Assembly (NCBI RefSeq): GCF_000495855.1
Contig: NZ_AWGF01000004.1
Location: forward strand, 124,001-188,000
DNA from: Asticcacaulis sp. YBE204
Lineage (GTDB): Bacteria > Pseudomonadota > Alphaproteobacteria > Caulobacterales > Caulobacteraceae
Direction of reading: 5' to 3'
Length of the DNA: 64,000 nt
A program made the translations under genes and the position numbers. Positions 52,511 through 61,356 of the stretch are shown one piece after another (position 1 is the first letter of the stretch; each line of letters starts with the position of its first letter). The notes below the pieces were generated by a model. It was given only the letters and a program-made list of their open reading frames with translations, was not told the origin of the DNA and ran no database searches.

Positions 52511-53184
52511 TCGAGGCCATCTGGATTACGCTTTTACTGGCTGCCGTGACGACGCCTTTGTTGCTGGTTGTCGCGACGCCCATCGCGTGGTGGCTGGCGC
52601 AAAAGGGAAGCTGGATCAAGGACGTGGTCGCCGCCGTGGTCGCCTTGCCGATCGTCCTGCCGCCGACCGTTTTGGGTTTTTATCTGCTCGTCGCTTTAGG
52701 GCCGAACAGCCCGCTGATGGCGCTGTTGCAGCCGTTCGGCGTGCGGACCCTAGCCTTTACCTTTACCGGTCTGATCATCGGGTCGCTGGTCTATTCGCTG
52801 CCGTTCGCCGTGCAGCCGATCCGCAACGCGTTCGAGGCCATGGGATCGCGTCCGATGGAGGTCGCGGCGACCCTGCGCGCCTCCAAATGGGACGCATTCG
52901 TCAGCGTCGCTTTGCCGCAGGCGCGGCGCGGGTTTCTGACGGCGTCGATACTGGTCTTTGCGCATACCATCGGGGAGTTCGGTGTGGTGCTGATGATCGG
53001 TGGTTCGATTCCCGGTCAGACCGAGGTCATCTCGATCCGCATCTATCAGGCGGTCGAGCAACTGAACTGGGCCGAGGCGCATCTGATTTCGGGCGGGCTG
53101 ATGGCGTTCTCGTTCGTCGTATTGATGACCATGCTGATCGTCGACCGCCGGTTCAGCGCCCGCACGGCGGGGATCAGACCATGA
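52507..53184 (+). CDS. modB: Molybdate ABC permease ModB
   Basis: 225 residues with five or six membrane helices ([87 protein letters not shown]). The ABC-permease coupling loop [25 protein letters not shown] and the [11 protein letters not shown] signature are typical of ModB. It overlaps both modA and modC by ATGA, indicating coupled translation. Confidence 0.95.
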   Translation: MIEAIWITLLLAAVTTPLLLVVATPIAWWLAQKGSWIKDVVAAVVALPIVLPPTVLGFYLLVALGPNSPLMALLQPFGVRTLAFTFTGLIIGSLVYSLPFAVQPIRNAFEAMGSRPMEVAATLRASKWDAFVSVALPQARRGFLTASILVFAHTIGEFGVVLMIGGSIPGQTEVISIRIYQAVEQLNWAEAHLISGGLMAFSFVVLMTMLIVDRRFSARTAGIRP

Positions 53185-53900
53185 TCCATGTTATGTTGAA
53201 TGGTCGCGTCGGTGACCTTGATCTTGATGTGGTGTTCGAGACGCCGGGCGACGGGATCACCGCCATCATGGGCAGGTCGGGCTCTGGCAAGACGACGCTG
53301 CTGCGCGCGATGGCCGGGTTGGATCGTCTCAAGGGGGAGGTGTCGGTCGGCGGCCGCGTCTGGCAGGACGTCACGCGGTTCGAGCCGGTTCATAAACGCG
53401 CCGTCGGCTATGTGTTTCAAGAGCCGTCGCTGTTTGCGCACCTGTCGGTGGAGGGCAATCTCGACTTTGCCACCAAGCGCGCGTCCAAAATTGTGAATCG
53501 CGCGGAAATTATCGATCTGCTGAAAATTGCGCCGTTACTGCCGCGCGCGGTGTCGAAGCTGTCCGGTGGTGAGCGTCAGCGTGTGTCGCTGGCCCGGGCT
53601 CTGTTGTCGGGGCCTGATCTGCTGTTGATGGACGAGCCGCTGTCGAGTCTCGATCAAACCGCGCGTCAGGAGATTTTGCCGTTCATTCGCGCGGTCGGGG
53701 CGCGCGTGCCGGTGATCTATGTCAGCCACGATCCGCTGGAAGTGTCGCGTTTGACGGAGCGGGTCTTGTATCTGGCGGAGGGGCGACTGACCGAACGCCC
53801 GGCGGTGTCGCTTGAGGGGTTGTCGCAAGCGGAAATCGAAGCGCTGGCAAGGCAAGCGCTTGGTTTCCCCTCGCCCCATTGGGGAGAGGGTGGCGCGTAA
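53181..53900 (+). CDS. modC: Molybdate ABC ATPase ModC, short form without MOP domain
   Basis: 239 residues. Complete ATPase: Walker [10 protein letters not shown] (about 31-39), Q-loop [15 protein letters not shown], signature [15 protein letters not shown], Walker [13 protein letters not shown] and the switch His in YVSHD. ModC usually has ~350 residues with a C-terminal molybdate-binding MOP/TOBE domain. Here the protein stops after ~225 native residues and the final ~11 ([10 protein letters not shown]) are coded by repeat pair B2. Transport may still work, but regulation by bound molybdate would be lost. Short ModC forms exist, so it need not be broken. Confidence 0.9.
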   Translation: MIHVMLNGRVGDLDLDVVFETPGDGITAIMGRSGSGKTTLLRAMAGLDRLKGEVSVGGRVWQDVTRFEPVHKRAVGYVFQEPSLFAHLSVEGNLDFATKRASKIVNRAEIIDLLKIAPLLPRAVSKLSGGERQRVSLARALLSGPDLLLMDEPLSSLDQTARQEILPFIRAVGARVPVIYVSHDPLEVSRLTERVLYLAEGRLTERPAVSLEGLSQAEIEALARQALGFPSPHWGEGGA

Positions 53901-54000
53901 GCGCCGGGTGAGTGGGCTTGGTAGTTTTGCGCTCGGTGCCGACATTTCCCCCTCAGCCTCGCAGGCCCGCGCCCAACCCTCTCCCCGTAGGGGCGAGGGG
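53866..54000. repeat. Inverted-pair repeat, family B (pair 2)
   Basis: The left unit CCCCTCGCCCCATTGGGGAG, AGGGTGGCGCG and the right unit ACCCTCTCCCCGTAGGGGCG, AGGGG are inverted copies. It overlaps the 3' end of modC and reaches the small acidic gene downstream. Confidence 0.88.
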
Positions 54001-54007
54001 GCTTAGA

Positions 54008-54244
54008 TCACACCCCCGTCGAAATCGCGGCCGTCGCATCGGGGACTTTTTCCAGTTCGTCCGCTGGGACCTTGCCGACCGGGAAGCGGTCGTCGTCCCA
54101 GACGACATAGACCATGTCAGGGCCGGTCTTGCGTTCTTCCTTCGGCGGCACGACCAGTTCGGTGTCTTCCGGATCGTGTTTCACGGTGCCGAGGCCTTTC
54201 TCGGCGTGTTCGACGCGGTCTTCATCGTTGAAAGTGTCGGTCAT
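54008..54244 (-). CDS. Small acidic hypothetical protein
   Basis: 78 residues, strongly acidic at the N-terminus (MTDTFNDEDRVEHAEKGLG), with no membrane segment and no cysteine. The middle part GPDMVYVVWDDDRFPVGKVPADELEKVP could form a small beta-rich domain. AAGGAG lies before the ATG. I do not recognise the family. It stands alone between repeat B2 and hairpin copy C4. Confidence 0.65.
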   Translation of the reverse strand: MTDTFNDEDRVEHAEKGLGTVKHDPEDTELVVPPKEERKTGPDMVYVVWDDDRFPVGKVPADELEKVPDATAAISTGV

Positions 54245-54319
54245 GGAACGCTCCTTACGCGATTGAAGTTGCGGTCCATGATCGGAAAATATGCATAAAG
54301 GGGCAATGCGCTTGATTTG

Positions 54320-54366
54320 ACGCGCATCTGACCCAAAAACCGCTGCTCATTTTTTGGGATGCGCTT
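54320..54366. repeat. Two-stem hairpin repeat (family C, copy 4)
   Basis: GCGCATC (54322-54328) pairs with GATGCGC (54358-54364), and CCCAAAAA with TTTTTTGGG inside, around CCGCTGCTCA. It abuts the stop codon of the SDR gene (54365-54367), just as copy 1 abuts prmC, so it may form an mRNA 3' end. Confidence 0.85.
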
Positions 54367-55141
54367 ACGGCATGTACTGGCCGCCGTTGATGTGGACGAT
54401 CTGGCCCGTCACGTAACCGCTCATCTGGCCCGATGCGAGATAAAGCACCGTCCCGACGCAATCCTCCGGCGTGCCGATGCGGCCCATCTGGGTCGAGTTC
54501 TTCATGGCCTCCATGCGCTCGGCGGGGGTGGCTGCGTGGAACGGCGTGCCGATGACGCCGGGTGCGATGGCGTTGACGCGAATGCCGCGCTTGGCCAGGT
54601 CGCGGGCCATATGGCGGGTCAGGTTGTGGACATAGGCCTTGGCGCAGGCATAGTGCCCGGAGCCCGGTCCGCCGCCGTCATTACCGGCGATGGAGCCGAC
54701 ATTGATGATCACACCGCCGCCCCCCGAATCTTTAGAAGCTGCGTCGAGCAGTGGGACCACCGCCTGAGAGGCATTGATCACCGAGCGGACATTGAGGTTC
54801 ATCACGTTGTCGTAAAGCGCGTCGTCGAGATCCATGAACAAACGACGGCCGCACAGGCTTCCGGCGTTGTTGACAAGGATATCGAGCGTGCCCAGCTTTT
54901 CGGCGGCCTCCGCGACCATGCCTTTGGCGGTCTTGGGGTCGGTCAGGTCGGCCCTGACCAGCACCGCCGTGCCGCCCGCCCCTTCGATCTCGGCAACGAC
55001 GGCTTTCGCGGCCTCTTCGTTGGAAAAATAATGGACGGCGACGCGTGCGCCGTAGGCGGCAAAGCCCTTGGCGACGGCGGCGCCGATGCCCGACGAGGCG
55101 CCGGTGACGAGGACGGATTTACCTTTAAGATCGGTCAGCAT
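54365..55141 (-). CDS. Short-chain dehydrogenase/reductase
   Basis: 258 residues, classical SDR: NAD(P) loop VTGASSGIGAAVAKGF (about 13-28), NNAGSL (NNAG motif), catalytic Ser in VGSIAG and YACAK (Tyr-x-x-x-Lys). The Arg/His-rich region after the first strand (ARVAVHYFSNEEAA) suits NADP. It should oxidise or reduce a sugar or alcohol; the place beside glycan enzymes suggests a sugar acid step such as that of KduD, but this is a guess. It is the last gene of the leftward carbohydrate cluster. Confidence 0.88.
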   Translation of the reverse strand: MLTDLKGKSVLVTGASSGIGAAVAKGFAAYGARVAVHYFSNEEAAKAVVAEIEGAGGTAVLVRADLTDPKTAKGMVAEAAEKLGTLDILVNNAGSLCGRRLFMDLDDALYDNVMNLNVRSVINASQAVVPLLDAASKDSGGGGVIINVGSIAGNDGGGPGSGHYACAKAYVHNLTRHMARDLAKRGIRVNAIAPGVIGTPFHAATPAERMEAMKNSTQMGRIGTPEDCVGTVLYLASGQMSGYVTGQIVHINGGQYMP

Positions 55142-55150
55142 GTATATCTC

Positions 55151-56350
55151 TTACTTTATGGAAACGACGATCAGCGACAGCTTCTTGCCGTCGGTGAGCA
55201 GGCCGGATTGCACCAGAAGCCGCGTATTGTCGGCGCTGAAACTGGGGTGGAGGTGGTCGGGTTTCATCCAGTGCCCGGTCGACAGCAGGGTGCGGGCACC
55301 GGTCTTGCGGTCGATCAGGTACAGGTCGCCGTTGAAATCATCGGCGGCGGCGTAAGACCCGTCATAGGCGACGCCGTTGTGCCAGAAGCTGCGGCCCTTC
55401 GAGGTGAACGGCACCTGACCGAGGTTTTCGACGGCCCCGGTACGCAAATTAACGACCATCAGGCCGGTCGGGCGCACGGCCAGCTTCGGCGTATGGCCCA
55501 TCAGGTTGAAGATGACGTGGTCGGCGTCGGCGAACTGTTCGTGGGTCACCCAGTCGTCTGCGGCCTCCTTGAACACTTCGCGGTTGCCGGTGCCGTCGGC
55601 ATTGACGATCCACATGCGTTGCGGTGCGTCGCCGCCGGTTTCCCAGCAATAGAGAATCTCGCCGGGCTTGAGCGGATTGGCCTGAACGTGGCCCATACGG
55701 AACTCTGACTTGACGACCTCGCGCGTCTTGCCGGTGGCGAGGTCCATGGCCAGAATTCCGCCCGGCACCTGAGGCACAGGACCTCCCTGAGGCCGTGGCG
55801 GGGCTTTCTTTTGATCGAAGCCGAAATAGGCGGATTTCTCGTCGGCATCCAACGTGAACCCGCCCGCATTGATGAAGCCCGCCGGCAGGGTGCCGATGAC
55901 CTTTTCATAGCCTTCGGGTTTCAGCTTTCCGGCGGCGGAGTCGGCCAGAAGCGCGGTCAGGTCGATGACTTTGAGCGTCAGGGTCTCACCGTCACGGCGC
56001 AGGTAATAGATGGTGTTGGTCAGCCGCGCGACATTGATCGAGCCGATATCGACGCCGGGGCCGTCGGTCAGTTGCACGATGTCGCCGGTGATCTCGTTGA
56101 CGGCGAATATCTGCGGCGACCCGGCGCGTTCGCTGGAGCGGAAGACGATGTGCGTGCCGTCCTGCGCCCATGACGGATGGGTCTGGTAGATCTTGGCGTC
56201 GCCGACCGCGCCCGACGTCAGAAGCGTCAGGGTGCGCCCGGTGACGCGATCGATCGTGATGCGCTTTTCGGGGGCGAAACGCTTGCCGACCTCGGCGTGC
56301 GCCGTTGTGGCCAGCAGGCAGAGGGCGAGGGCTGACAGAAGGGAGCGCAT
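55151..56350 (-). CDS. Secreted beta-propeller protein, PL22 oligogalacturonate-lyase-like
   Basis: 399 residues with a signal peptide (SLLSALALCLLATTAHA). WD40/TolB-like propeller blades: THPSWAQDGTHIVFRSSERAGSPQIFAVNEITGDI, GHVQANPLKPGEILYCWETGGDAPQRMWIVNADG, WVTHEQFADADHVIFNLMGH, HPSFSADNTRLLVQS. The GHVQ-nP-x-CWE-RMW-DG-HEQ series recalls oligogalacturonate lyase (PL22), whose metal site uses His and Gln residues from such blades. If so it would cut pectin fragments. A non-catalytic propeller cannot be excluded. It lies nine bases upstream of the SDR gene and is surely in the same operon. Confidence 0.72.
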   Translation of the reverse strand: MRSLLSALALCLLATTAHAEVGKRFAPEKRITIDRVTGRTLTLLTSGAVGDAKIYQTHPSWAQDGTHIVFRSSERAGSPQIFAVNEITGDIVQLTDGPGVDIGSINVARLTNTIYYLRRDGETLTLKVIDLTALLADSAAGKLKPEGYEKVIGTLPAGFINAGGFTLDADEKSAYFGFDQKKAPPRPQGGPVPQVPGGILAMDLATGKTREVVKSEFRMGHVQANPLKPGEILYCWETGGDAPQRMWIVNADGTGNREVFKEAADDWVTHEQFADADHVIFNLMGHTPKLAVRPTGLMVVNLRTGAVENLGQVPFTSKGRSFWHNGVAYDGSYAAADDFNGDLYLIDRKTGARTLLSTGHWMKPDHLHPSFSADNTRLLVQSGLLTDGKKLSLIVVSIK

Positions 56351-56359
56351 GATATGTCC

Positions 56360-57139
56360 TCAGTTGGTGGTGAGCTGGAGGGTGTCCCAGACCAGCGGGG
56401 CAAGCTTGGCGAAATCGACCTGATGACCGGCACCGTCCAGTTTCAGAAAACGGACCTTGACCCCGGCTTTTGTGGCCGCGTCACGGAGTGCTTCGCCTTG
56501 GCTGAAAGGTACGGTCTGGTCCGCCGTGCCGTGGATCAGCAGCAGCGGCGTCTCGATCAGGGTGACGTTGCGCCGGTTGTCGAAGCGGTCGGGCAGGATG
56601 GCGCGGGCATAGGCCGGAGCCATGTCGGACAGCGAACTGAACGTCCCCAGCGTGATCACACCGGCGATGTCTTCGCGCGTGGCGGCGTCGAGCGCCACCG
56701 CGCCGCCGAGCGAATGGCCGAACAGGTAGAGCGGCGCGCCGGGTTGCAGGGTGCGCCCCAGATCGATGAAGGCCTTGGCGTCCTGACGCAGGCCCGTCTC
56801 GCTGGGCTTGCCCGGATTGCCGCCATAGCCGCGATAGTCGGCGACCAGCAAGCCGCTGCCGTTTTGCGTTAGCGGCGCAGCCATGCGCGCGGCGTAATAG
56901 CCGTTGCCGCCATTACCGTGGAAGAAAACGACCAGCGGCTGGGTCTTGTCGCGGGGGGGGTAGTAATAGCCCTTGATGGTCAGGCCGTCGGTGGTGGTGA
57001 CGCTGATGGCCTGTGGTTCCGCCCCGCGCCAGTCGAACGCCGCCGGCATCGGTTCTGGGTAATAGATATGCTGGCGTACCATCGGCGCGCAACCGGTCAG
57101 CGAAATCGCCAATAGCGCGGCACAGATCAGACGTTTCAT
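56360..57139 (-). CDS. Alpha/beta hydrolase lipoprotein
   Basis: 259 residues. Lipoprotein signal with lipobox LTGC (AALLAISLTGCAPMV). Hydrolase motifs: FFHGNGGNGYYAARMA, GHSLGGAVAL with the nucleophile Ser, Asp in HGTADQTVPFSQG and His in DGAGHQVDF. The pattern resembles the BEM46/YfhR-type serine hydrolases. It would be anchored in the inner or outer membrane. The substrate is unknown; placement between a PL22-like gene and a GH39 gene suggests an ester on plant glycans. Confidence 0.85.
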   Translation of the reverse strand: MKRLICAALLAISLTGCAPMVRQHIYYPEPMPAAFDWRGAEPQAISVTTTDGLTIKGYYYPPRDKTQPLVVFFHGNGGNGYYAARMAAPLTQNGSGLLVADYRGYGGNPGKPSETGLRQDAKAFIDLGRTLQPGAPLYLFGHSLGGAVALDAATREDIAGVITLGTFSSLSDMAPAYARAILPDRFDNRRNVTLIETPLLLIHGTADQTVPFSQGEALRDAATKAGVKVRFLKLDGAGHQVDFAKLAPLVWDTLQLTTN

Positions 57140-57166
57140 GACACTCCCCCGGCGGTCACGGCCGCC

Positions 57167-58831
57167 TTACTCGATAATCAGCAGGGTAACGCCCTGACGG
57201 ACGAGGGTCAGGTCGAGCGTCGCCGTGCCCTTTGTAACCGACAAAGCGGGCAAGGCAACCGGGTGCATGACCGACGCGGCTTCCAGTACCTTGTACTGCT
57301 CCTGATCGGGCGATTGCGGCGCGCCCATCTTTTGCCATTCGGCATAGGCGTTGGCCGTCTGCGGATCGACAAGGTACTGCGTCACGGTGCGCGTCTTTGC
57401 CTTGCCCAGACCGTTCAGCCTGACGTTGATCTTCGCGTCCGGCCCTTTGAGGTCGTCGTCATTATAGTGCCATACGAGGACGGCGATTTTCGCGCCATCT
57501 TTGGTCGCCATAACGCCGACGTCGTTCTTGCCGGTGACCTTTTCGATCATCTCATCCAGCGGCACCTGACCCGTGCTTGAGGCGGCAATCGCGTCCGGCC
57601 CAAGTTTCGCGTACATGCGGAAGACGTTGAGTACGGGCAGGTCGATGCCGTTGGTGGCCAGTTGCCGGTAACCGGCAAACCACGGCTGGTCTTCGAAGGT
57701 AAAGGCCCAGGTCAGGACGCCTTCCAGATTGACCTTGTGGCGCTCCGAAAGCTCCCAGATGCGCGCGAAAGACGCGGCGGTGTAGCTGGAATACATGGTG
57801 CCGTTGCGGTAGCCGTTGGCCTTGCCCGGACAGGCGGCGCAGCCTTCGGGGTCGCTCTCTCCGATGACGATGGGGGCGTTTTTCAGTTCCGGCACGGCGG
57901 CGATCTTCTTGAAGCCGTTGTCGACGACCTTGAGGTGGTTCCACATGCCCATCTGCACATGACCCTCCACAAATTTGGGGCTGCCCTTGGCGTGGAAGGC
58001 GAGGAAGTCGGTCGGCGTGCCGGTCTGACCCGTCGCGTAATTGGTGCCCGACACGACGTGCTTGAGGAAGCCATCCATAAACGTCCCACCGGAGCCCGCG
58101 ACATCGGGACCGCCGACCTTGGCTTCGGGCAGGGCGCGCTTGACGCCTGCGATGGCGTAGTCGTGGGTCTTGTAGAATTCCTCCGGCGTGCCCTTCCAGT
58201 AGGAGGGGCCGTTGGGCTCGTTCCAAACTTCGAAGTACCAGGTCAGGACTTCGTCGCGGCCGTATTTTTCGACATTGTGTTTGGTCCATTGATAGACCAG
58301 TTCTTCCCATTTTGTGTAATCGTTGGGCGGATAGTTCCAGCCGCCTTCGATCAGTTCGTACTTGAAGCCCGGCCGCCAGCTATGGCGGTACTGGGTGCCT
58401 TTCGGGGCCGAAGACAGGGCTTCGGGCATGAAGCCGATCTGGAGATAGGGCCGCACCCCACGGTCCAGATAGGTGTCGATGATCATGTCGGTGATCATCC
58501 AGTTATAGACGGGCTTGCCGTCCTTATCCTCAGTATAGGCGTTCGTGCTGCCCCACTTGAAGGCAGCGGTGCCGTCGCCGGTATTGAGCAGGTTGTGAGC
58601 TCGGAAATAGACCTGTTTGGGCTTGAGTTCGCCCAGATGGCCGAGCAGTTTCTGCCCGTCCTTCATGGTGGCGTAGTTGGGCTCGTCGGCCCCGAAAAAG
58701 CGCCAGACGGGTTTGAGCGGCCCGGTGGTTTTGGCGGCATCGACCGTAATGGTGACAGGGAAAGACTCCTGAGCCGCGGCGGGCAAGGCGAGAGCGACAA
58801 GGGCGGCGGTAAGGGTGAGAAGTTTGCTCAT
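57167..58831 (-). CDS. Glycoside hydrolase family 39 (beta-xylosidase-like)
   Basis: 554 residues from the ATG at 58831; the open frame upstream to 58894 is repeat-derived and dropped. Signal peptide (LLTLTAALVALALPAAAQ). The (beta/alpha)8 domain has the acid/base Glu205 in EVWNEPNG and the probable nucleophile Glu325 in VIGESDPEG, as in GH39. The C-terminal part is a beta-sandwich (KIAVLVWHYNDDDL...TVTQYLVD) ending in VTLLIIE. It should release xylose or a related sugar from xylan-type glycans in the periplasm. Confidence 0.88.
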   Translation of the reverse strand: MSKLLTLTAALVALALPAAAQESFPVTITVDAAKTTGPLKPVWRFFGADEPNYATMKDGQKLLGHLGELKPKQVYFRAHNLLNTGDGTAAFKWGSTNAYTEDKDGKPVYNWMITDMIIDTYLDRGVRPYLQIGFMPEALSSAPKGTQYRHSWRPGFKYELIEGGWNYPPNDYTKWEELVYQWTKHNVEKYGRDEVLTWYFEVWNEPNGPSYWKGTPEEFYKTHDYAIAGVKRALPEAKVGGPDVAGSGGTFMDGFLKHVVSGTNYATGQTGTPTDFLAFHAKGSPKFVEGHVQMGMWNHLKVVDNGFKKIAAVPELKNAPIVIGESDPEGCAACPGKANGYRNGTMYSSYTAASFARIWELSERHKVNLEGVLTWAFTFEDQPWFAGYRQLATNGIDLPVLNVFRMYAKLGPDAIAASSTGQVPLDEMIEKVTGKNDVGVMATKDGAKIAVLVWHYNDDDLKGPDAKINVRLNGLGKAKTRTVTQYLVDPQTANAYAEWQKMGAPQSPDQEQYKVLEAASVMHPVALPALSVTKGTATLDLTLVRQGVTLLIIE

Positions 58832-58840
58832 TCTGTTTCT

Positions 58841-58966
58841 CCCCCCTCTCCCTGCGGGGAGAGGGCTGGGGTGAGGGGGCCAGGTAGGAACCACCAGTTG
58901 CTGTGATAGCCATTGTGCCCCCTCACCCGGTGCTACGCACCACCCTCTCCCCAGAGGGGCGAGGGT
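58841..58966. repeat. Inverted-pair repeat, family B (pair 3)
   Basis: CCCCCCTCTCCCTGCGGGGA, GAGGGCTGGGGTGAGGGGG on the left is mirrored by CCCCCTCACCCGGTGC, ACCCTCTCCCCAGAGGGGCG, AGGG. It separates the GH39 and GH2 genes and leaves almost no room for a promoter between them. Confidence 0.88.
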
Positions 58967-58989
58967 AAGAAGGCCTTATACGCGTTACT

Positions 58990-61356
58990 TTACTTCTTCG
59001 CATCCAGTGTCACCGACGCGGGTTTGATCCCTTCACCGGAGACGGTGACCTTGATCTTGCCCGTGGTCTGCGTGGCGCGAACCATCACGAGGGCGCGGCC
59101 ATTCCACGCATTTCGGGTGACCGACGAAAACACCGTCGAATCCGTCGGCGATCCGTTGTCGAAGGCCGCCAGATTGCCCGCGCCCTCGACCGAGACGGTG
59201 AGTTTCTGCGCGGCGTTCGGGACGCGGACGCCGTTCTTGTCGACGACCTCGATGCGGACATAGCCGATGTCGTCGAAGGTTGGTGCAATCGCCGTCTGTT
59301 CGCTGATCAGCTTCACCGCCACCGGCGCGCTGGCGGTTTTTAGTTCGTCCCTGGCCACGACCTTGCCTGCCGCATCGTAGCCGACGACGCTGATGGTGCC
59401 GGCCGCAAACGGCACATCGTATTTGATGGCGCTGTCGTCGGCGTTCTTCGGTTTCTTGCCCAGCGACTTGCCATTGAGGAACAACTCGACCGTCGGCGTA
59501 TTGGCGACGATCTCGACCTTTTCGCTGTGGGCGTCGGCCTTGTCCGGTGTCCAGTCGTTGAGCACGCCGGGCCCCTTGGGTTGCGGCATGGCGATACCGA
59601 CCATGGTCGGCAACTCAGAGGTATCGATGATTTCGGTGACGCGGCGGCCGATCTTGACGACCGGGGTTTCCGCCCACCACGAGGCGCGTTCCCACCCGAT
59701 CGGCTTGACCACGTCGGTACGGTCGACCAGCCCCGACGGGTTGGAGATGAACGGCCAGCCCGCGCGGTCGGCTTCGCCGAGATAGTCGGCACCGGTCCAC
59801 AGGAACATCCCGGCATAGGGCGCATAGTCGCGCACCGGCAGCCAGTTCGAGCGGTTCTTGCCGTTTTCGGTGCCGATGATCTTGCGCGTCGGCTTGTCCT
59901 TGGAGGCCTGGGTCAGCTCGTTCTCGCGGTAGTTCTGCCCCACCACGTCGAGCAGGTCGGCCAGACCATTGGTATAGTCGCCCGTCGTGTTCGGACGGAA
60001 CAGGGCCATGGTCACCGGACGCGAGGGGTCTTCTTCGTGGAAGACGTTTTGCAGGCGCGTCAGGATGGACTTGGCGACGATAGGGTAGGGCGTGTCGTGG
60101 ATCTCGTTGCCGATCGACCAGATGACGACCGAGGCATGGTTGCGGTCGCGCTTGGCGAAGTCGCGCGCGTCCAGCGACGACCAGTCCGTGAAGAACAGGT
60201 GGTAGTCCTTCGGACTCTTGGCGACGGTCCACATGTCGAAGGCCTCGTTCATCACCACGATGCCGAGACGGTCGCACAGGTCGAGGAACTCCGGCGAGAA
60301 GGGATGGTGCGCGGTGCGGATGGCGTTGACGCCGAGCGCTTGCAGGCCTTTCAGGCGGCGCTCGTAGAAGCTCAGCGGCACGGCCATGCCGAACGCGCCG
60401 CCGTCGGCGTGGATGGCGGTGCCTTTCAGCTTGACGTTACGACCGTTGATCCAGAAGCCGGTATCGGCGCGGAACTCGATCTGACGCACGCCGAAGGTCT
60501 GATGGTCGGTGTCGAGGATGTCGCCCCCATCGGCGACAATCTTGATCTCGGCGGTGTAGAGGTTGCCCTGACCGATGTCCCAGCGCTTCGGATTATCGAG
60601 CGCGCCCTCGGCATTGAGCTTGACCGAGCGACCGGCCGGCAGGGCGAGGGACGCGCCTTTGAACGTGCCTGCCGTTTTGCCATCCGGGCCTTTGAGCGTG
60701 ATTTCCAGATGCGCCGTGCGGTCGGTTTTCGACTGGTTGAGGATGGCACTTTCGATCTTTACCGTGGCACGGTTGGCCTCGATGACCGGCGTGGTGACGT
60801 AAGAGCCCCAGGTGTCAACATGGACGTCGCCCGACGTAATCAGGCGCACGTGGCGATAGACGCCACCGCCCGCGTACCAGCGCGAGGCGGGCTGGGCCGA
60901 GGTATCGGCGCGCACGGCGATGACGTTGTCGCCGTCTTTCAGGTGGTCGGTGATCTCGTAGCGGAAGCTGGAATAGCCGTTGGGGCGGTGGCCGACGTGC
61001 ATGCCGTTGATCCACACGCCGGAACGCTCCATCACGCCGTCGAATTCGGCGAAGACGCGTTTGCCTTTTTGATCGGGCGTCAGGGTGAAGGTCTTGCGGT
61101 ACCATGCCACGCCGGTGGGCAGCCAGCCGCCTGACCCGGTGGAGGCCGCATTTTTATCGAACGGTCCGGCAATGGCCCAGTCGTGCGGCAGATTGACCTT
61201 CTGCCAGTCGGCAGATGCGCCTTTGATGGTTTCGGCGCCTTCGATATCGCCTTTCGCATAGGTCCAGTCGGCGTCGAAATTGACGGCGTCGGCGGCCAGT
61301 GACGGCGTTGCGACCAGCATCAACGCGGCGACAGCCACGGCATATGATTTCAGCAT
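58990..61356 (-). CDS. Glycoside hydrolase family 2 (beta-galactosidase-like)
   Basis: 788 residues from the ATG at 61356, with AGGGA upstream and a signal peptide (YAVAVAALMLVATPSLA). GH2 layout: sugar-binding jelly roll (NLPHDWAIAGPFD, GVAWYRKTFTL, DGVMERSGVWINGMHVGHRPNGYSSFRYEITDHL), immunoglobulin-like domain, then the barrel with VNAIRTAHHPFSPEFLDLCDRLG, acid/base Glu418 in IWSIGNEIHD and nucleophile Glu497 in IIGTENG. Two further Ig-like domains complete it. It should remove beta-linked galactose or a similar sugar in the periplasm. It heads the leftward cluster GH2-GH39-hydrolase-PL22-SDR. Confidence 0.9.
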   Translation of the reverse strand: MLKSYAVAVAALMLVATPSLAADAVNFDADWTYAKGDIEGAETIKGASADWQKVNLPHDWAIAGPFDKNAASTGSGGWLPTGVAWYRKTFTLTPDQKGKRVFAEFDGVMERSGVWINGMHVGHRPNGYSSFRYEITDHLKDGDNVIAVRADTSAQPASRWYAGGGVYRHVRLITSGDVHVDTWGSYVTTPVIEANRATVKIESAILNQSKTDRTAHLEITLKGPDGKTAGTFKGASLALPAGRSVKLNAEGALDNPKRWDIGQGNLYTAEIKIVADGGDILDTDHQTFGVRQIEFRADTGFWINGRNVKLKGTAIHADGGAFGMAVPLSFYERRLKGLQALGVNAIRTAHHPFSPEFLDLCDRLGIVVMNEAFDMWTVAKSPKDYHLFFTDWSSLDARDFAKRDRNHASVVIWSIGNEIHDTPYPIVAKSILTRLQNVFHEEDPSRPVTMALFRPNTTGDYTNGLADLLDVVGQNYRENELTQASKDKPTRKIIGTENGKNRSNWLPVRDYAPYAGMFLWTGADYLGEADRAGWPFISNPSGLVDRTDVVKPIGWERASWWAETPVVKIGRRVTEIIDTSELPTMVGIAMPQPKGPGVLNDWTPDKADAHSEKVEIVANTPTVELFLNGKSLGKKPKNADDSAIKYDVPFAAGTISVVGYDAAGKVVARDELKTASAPVAVKLISEQTAIAPTFDDIGYVRIEVVDKNGVRVPNAAQKLTVSVEGAGNLAAFDNGSPTDSTVFSSVTRNAWNGRALVMVRATQTTGKIKVTVSGEGIKPASVTLDAKK

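Noticed and set aside
58832-58894. N-terminal extension of the GH39 protein ([18 protein letters not shown])
   Set aside because: It is translated from repeat pair B3; the ATG at 58831 begins a proper signal peptide.
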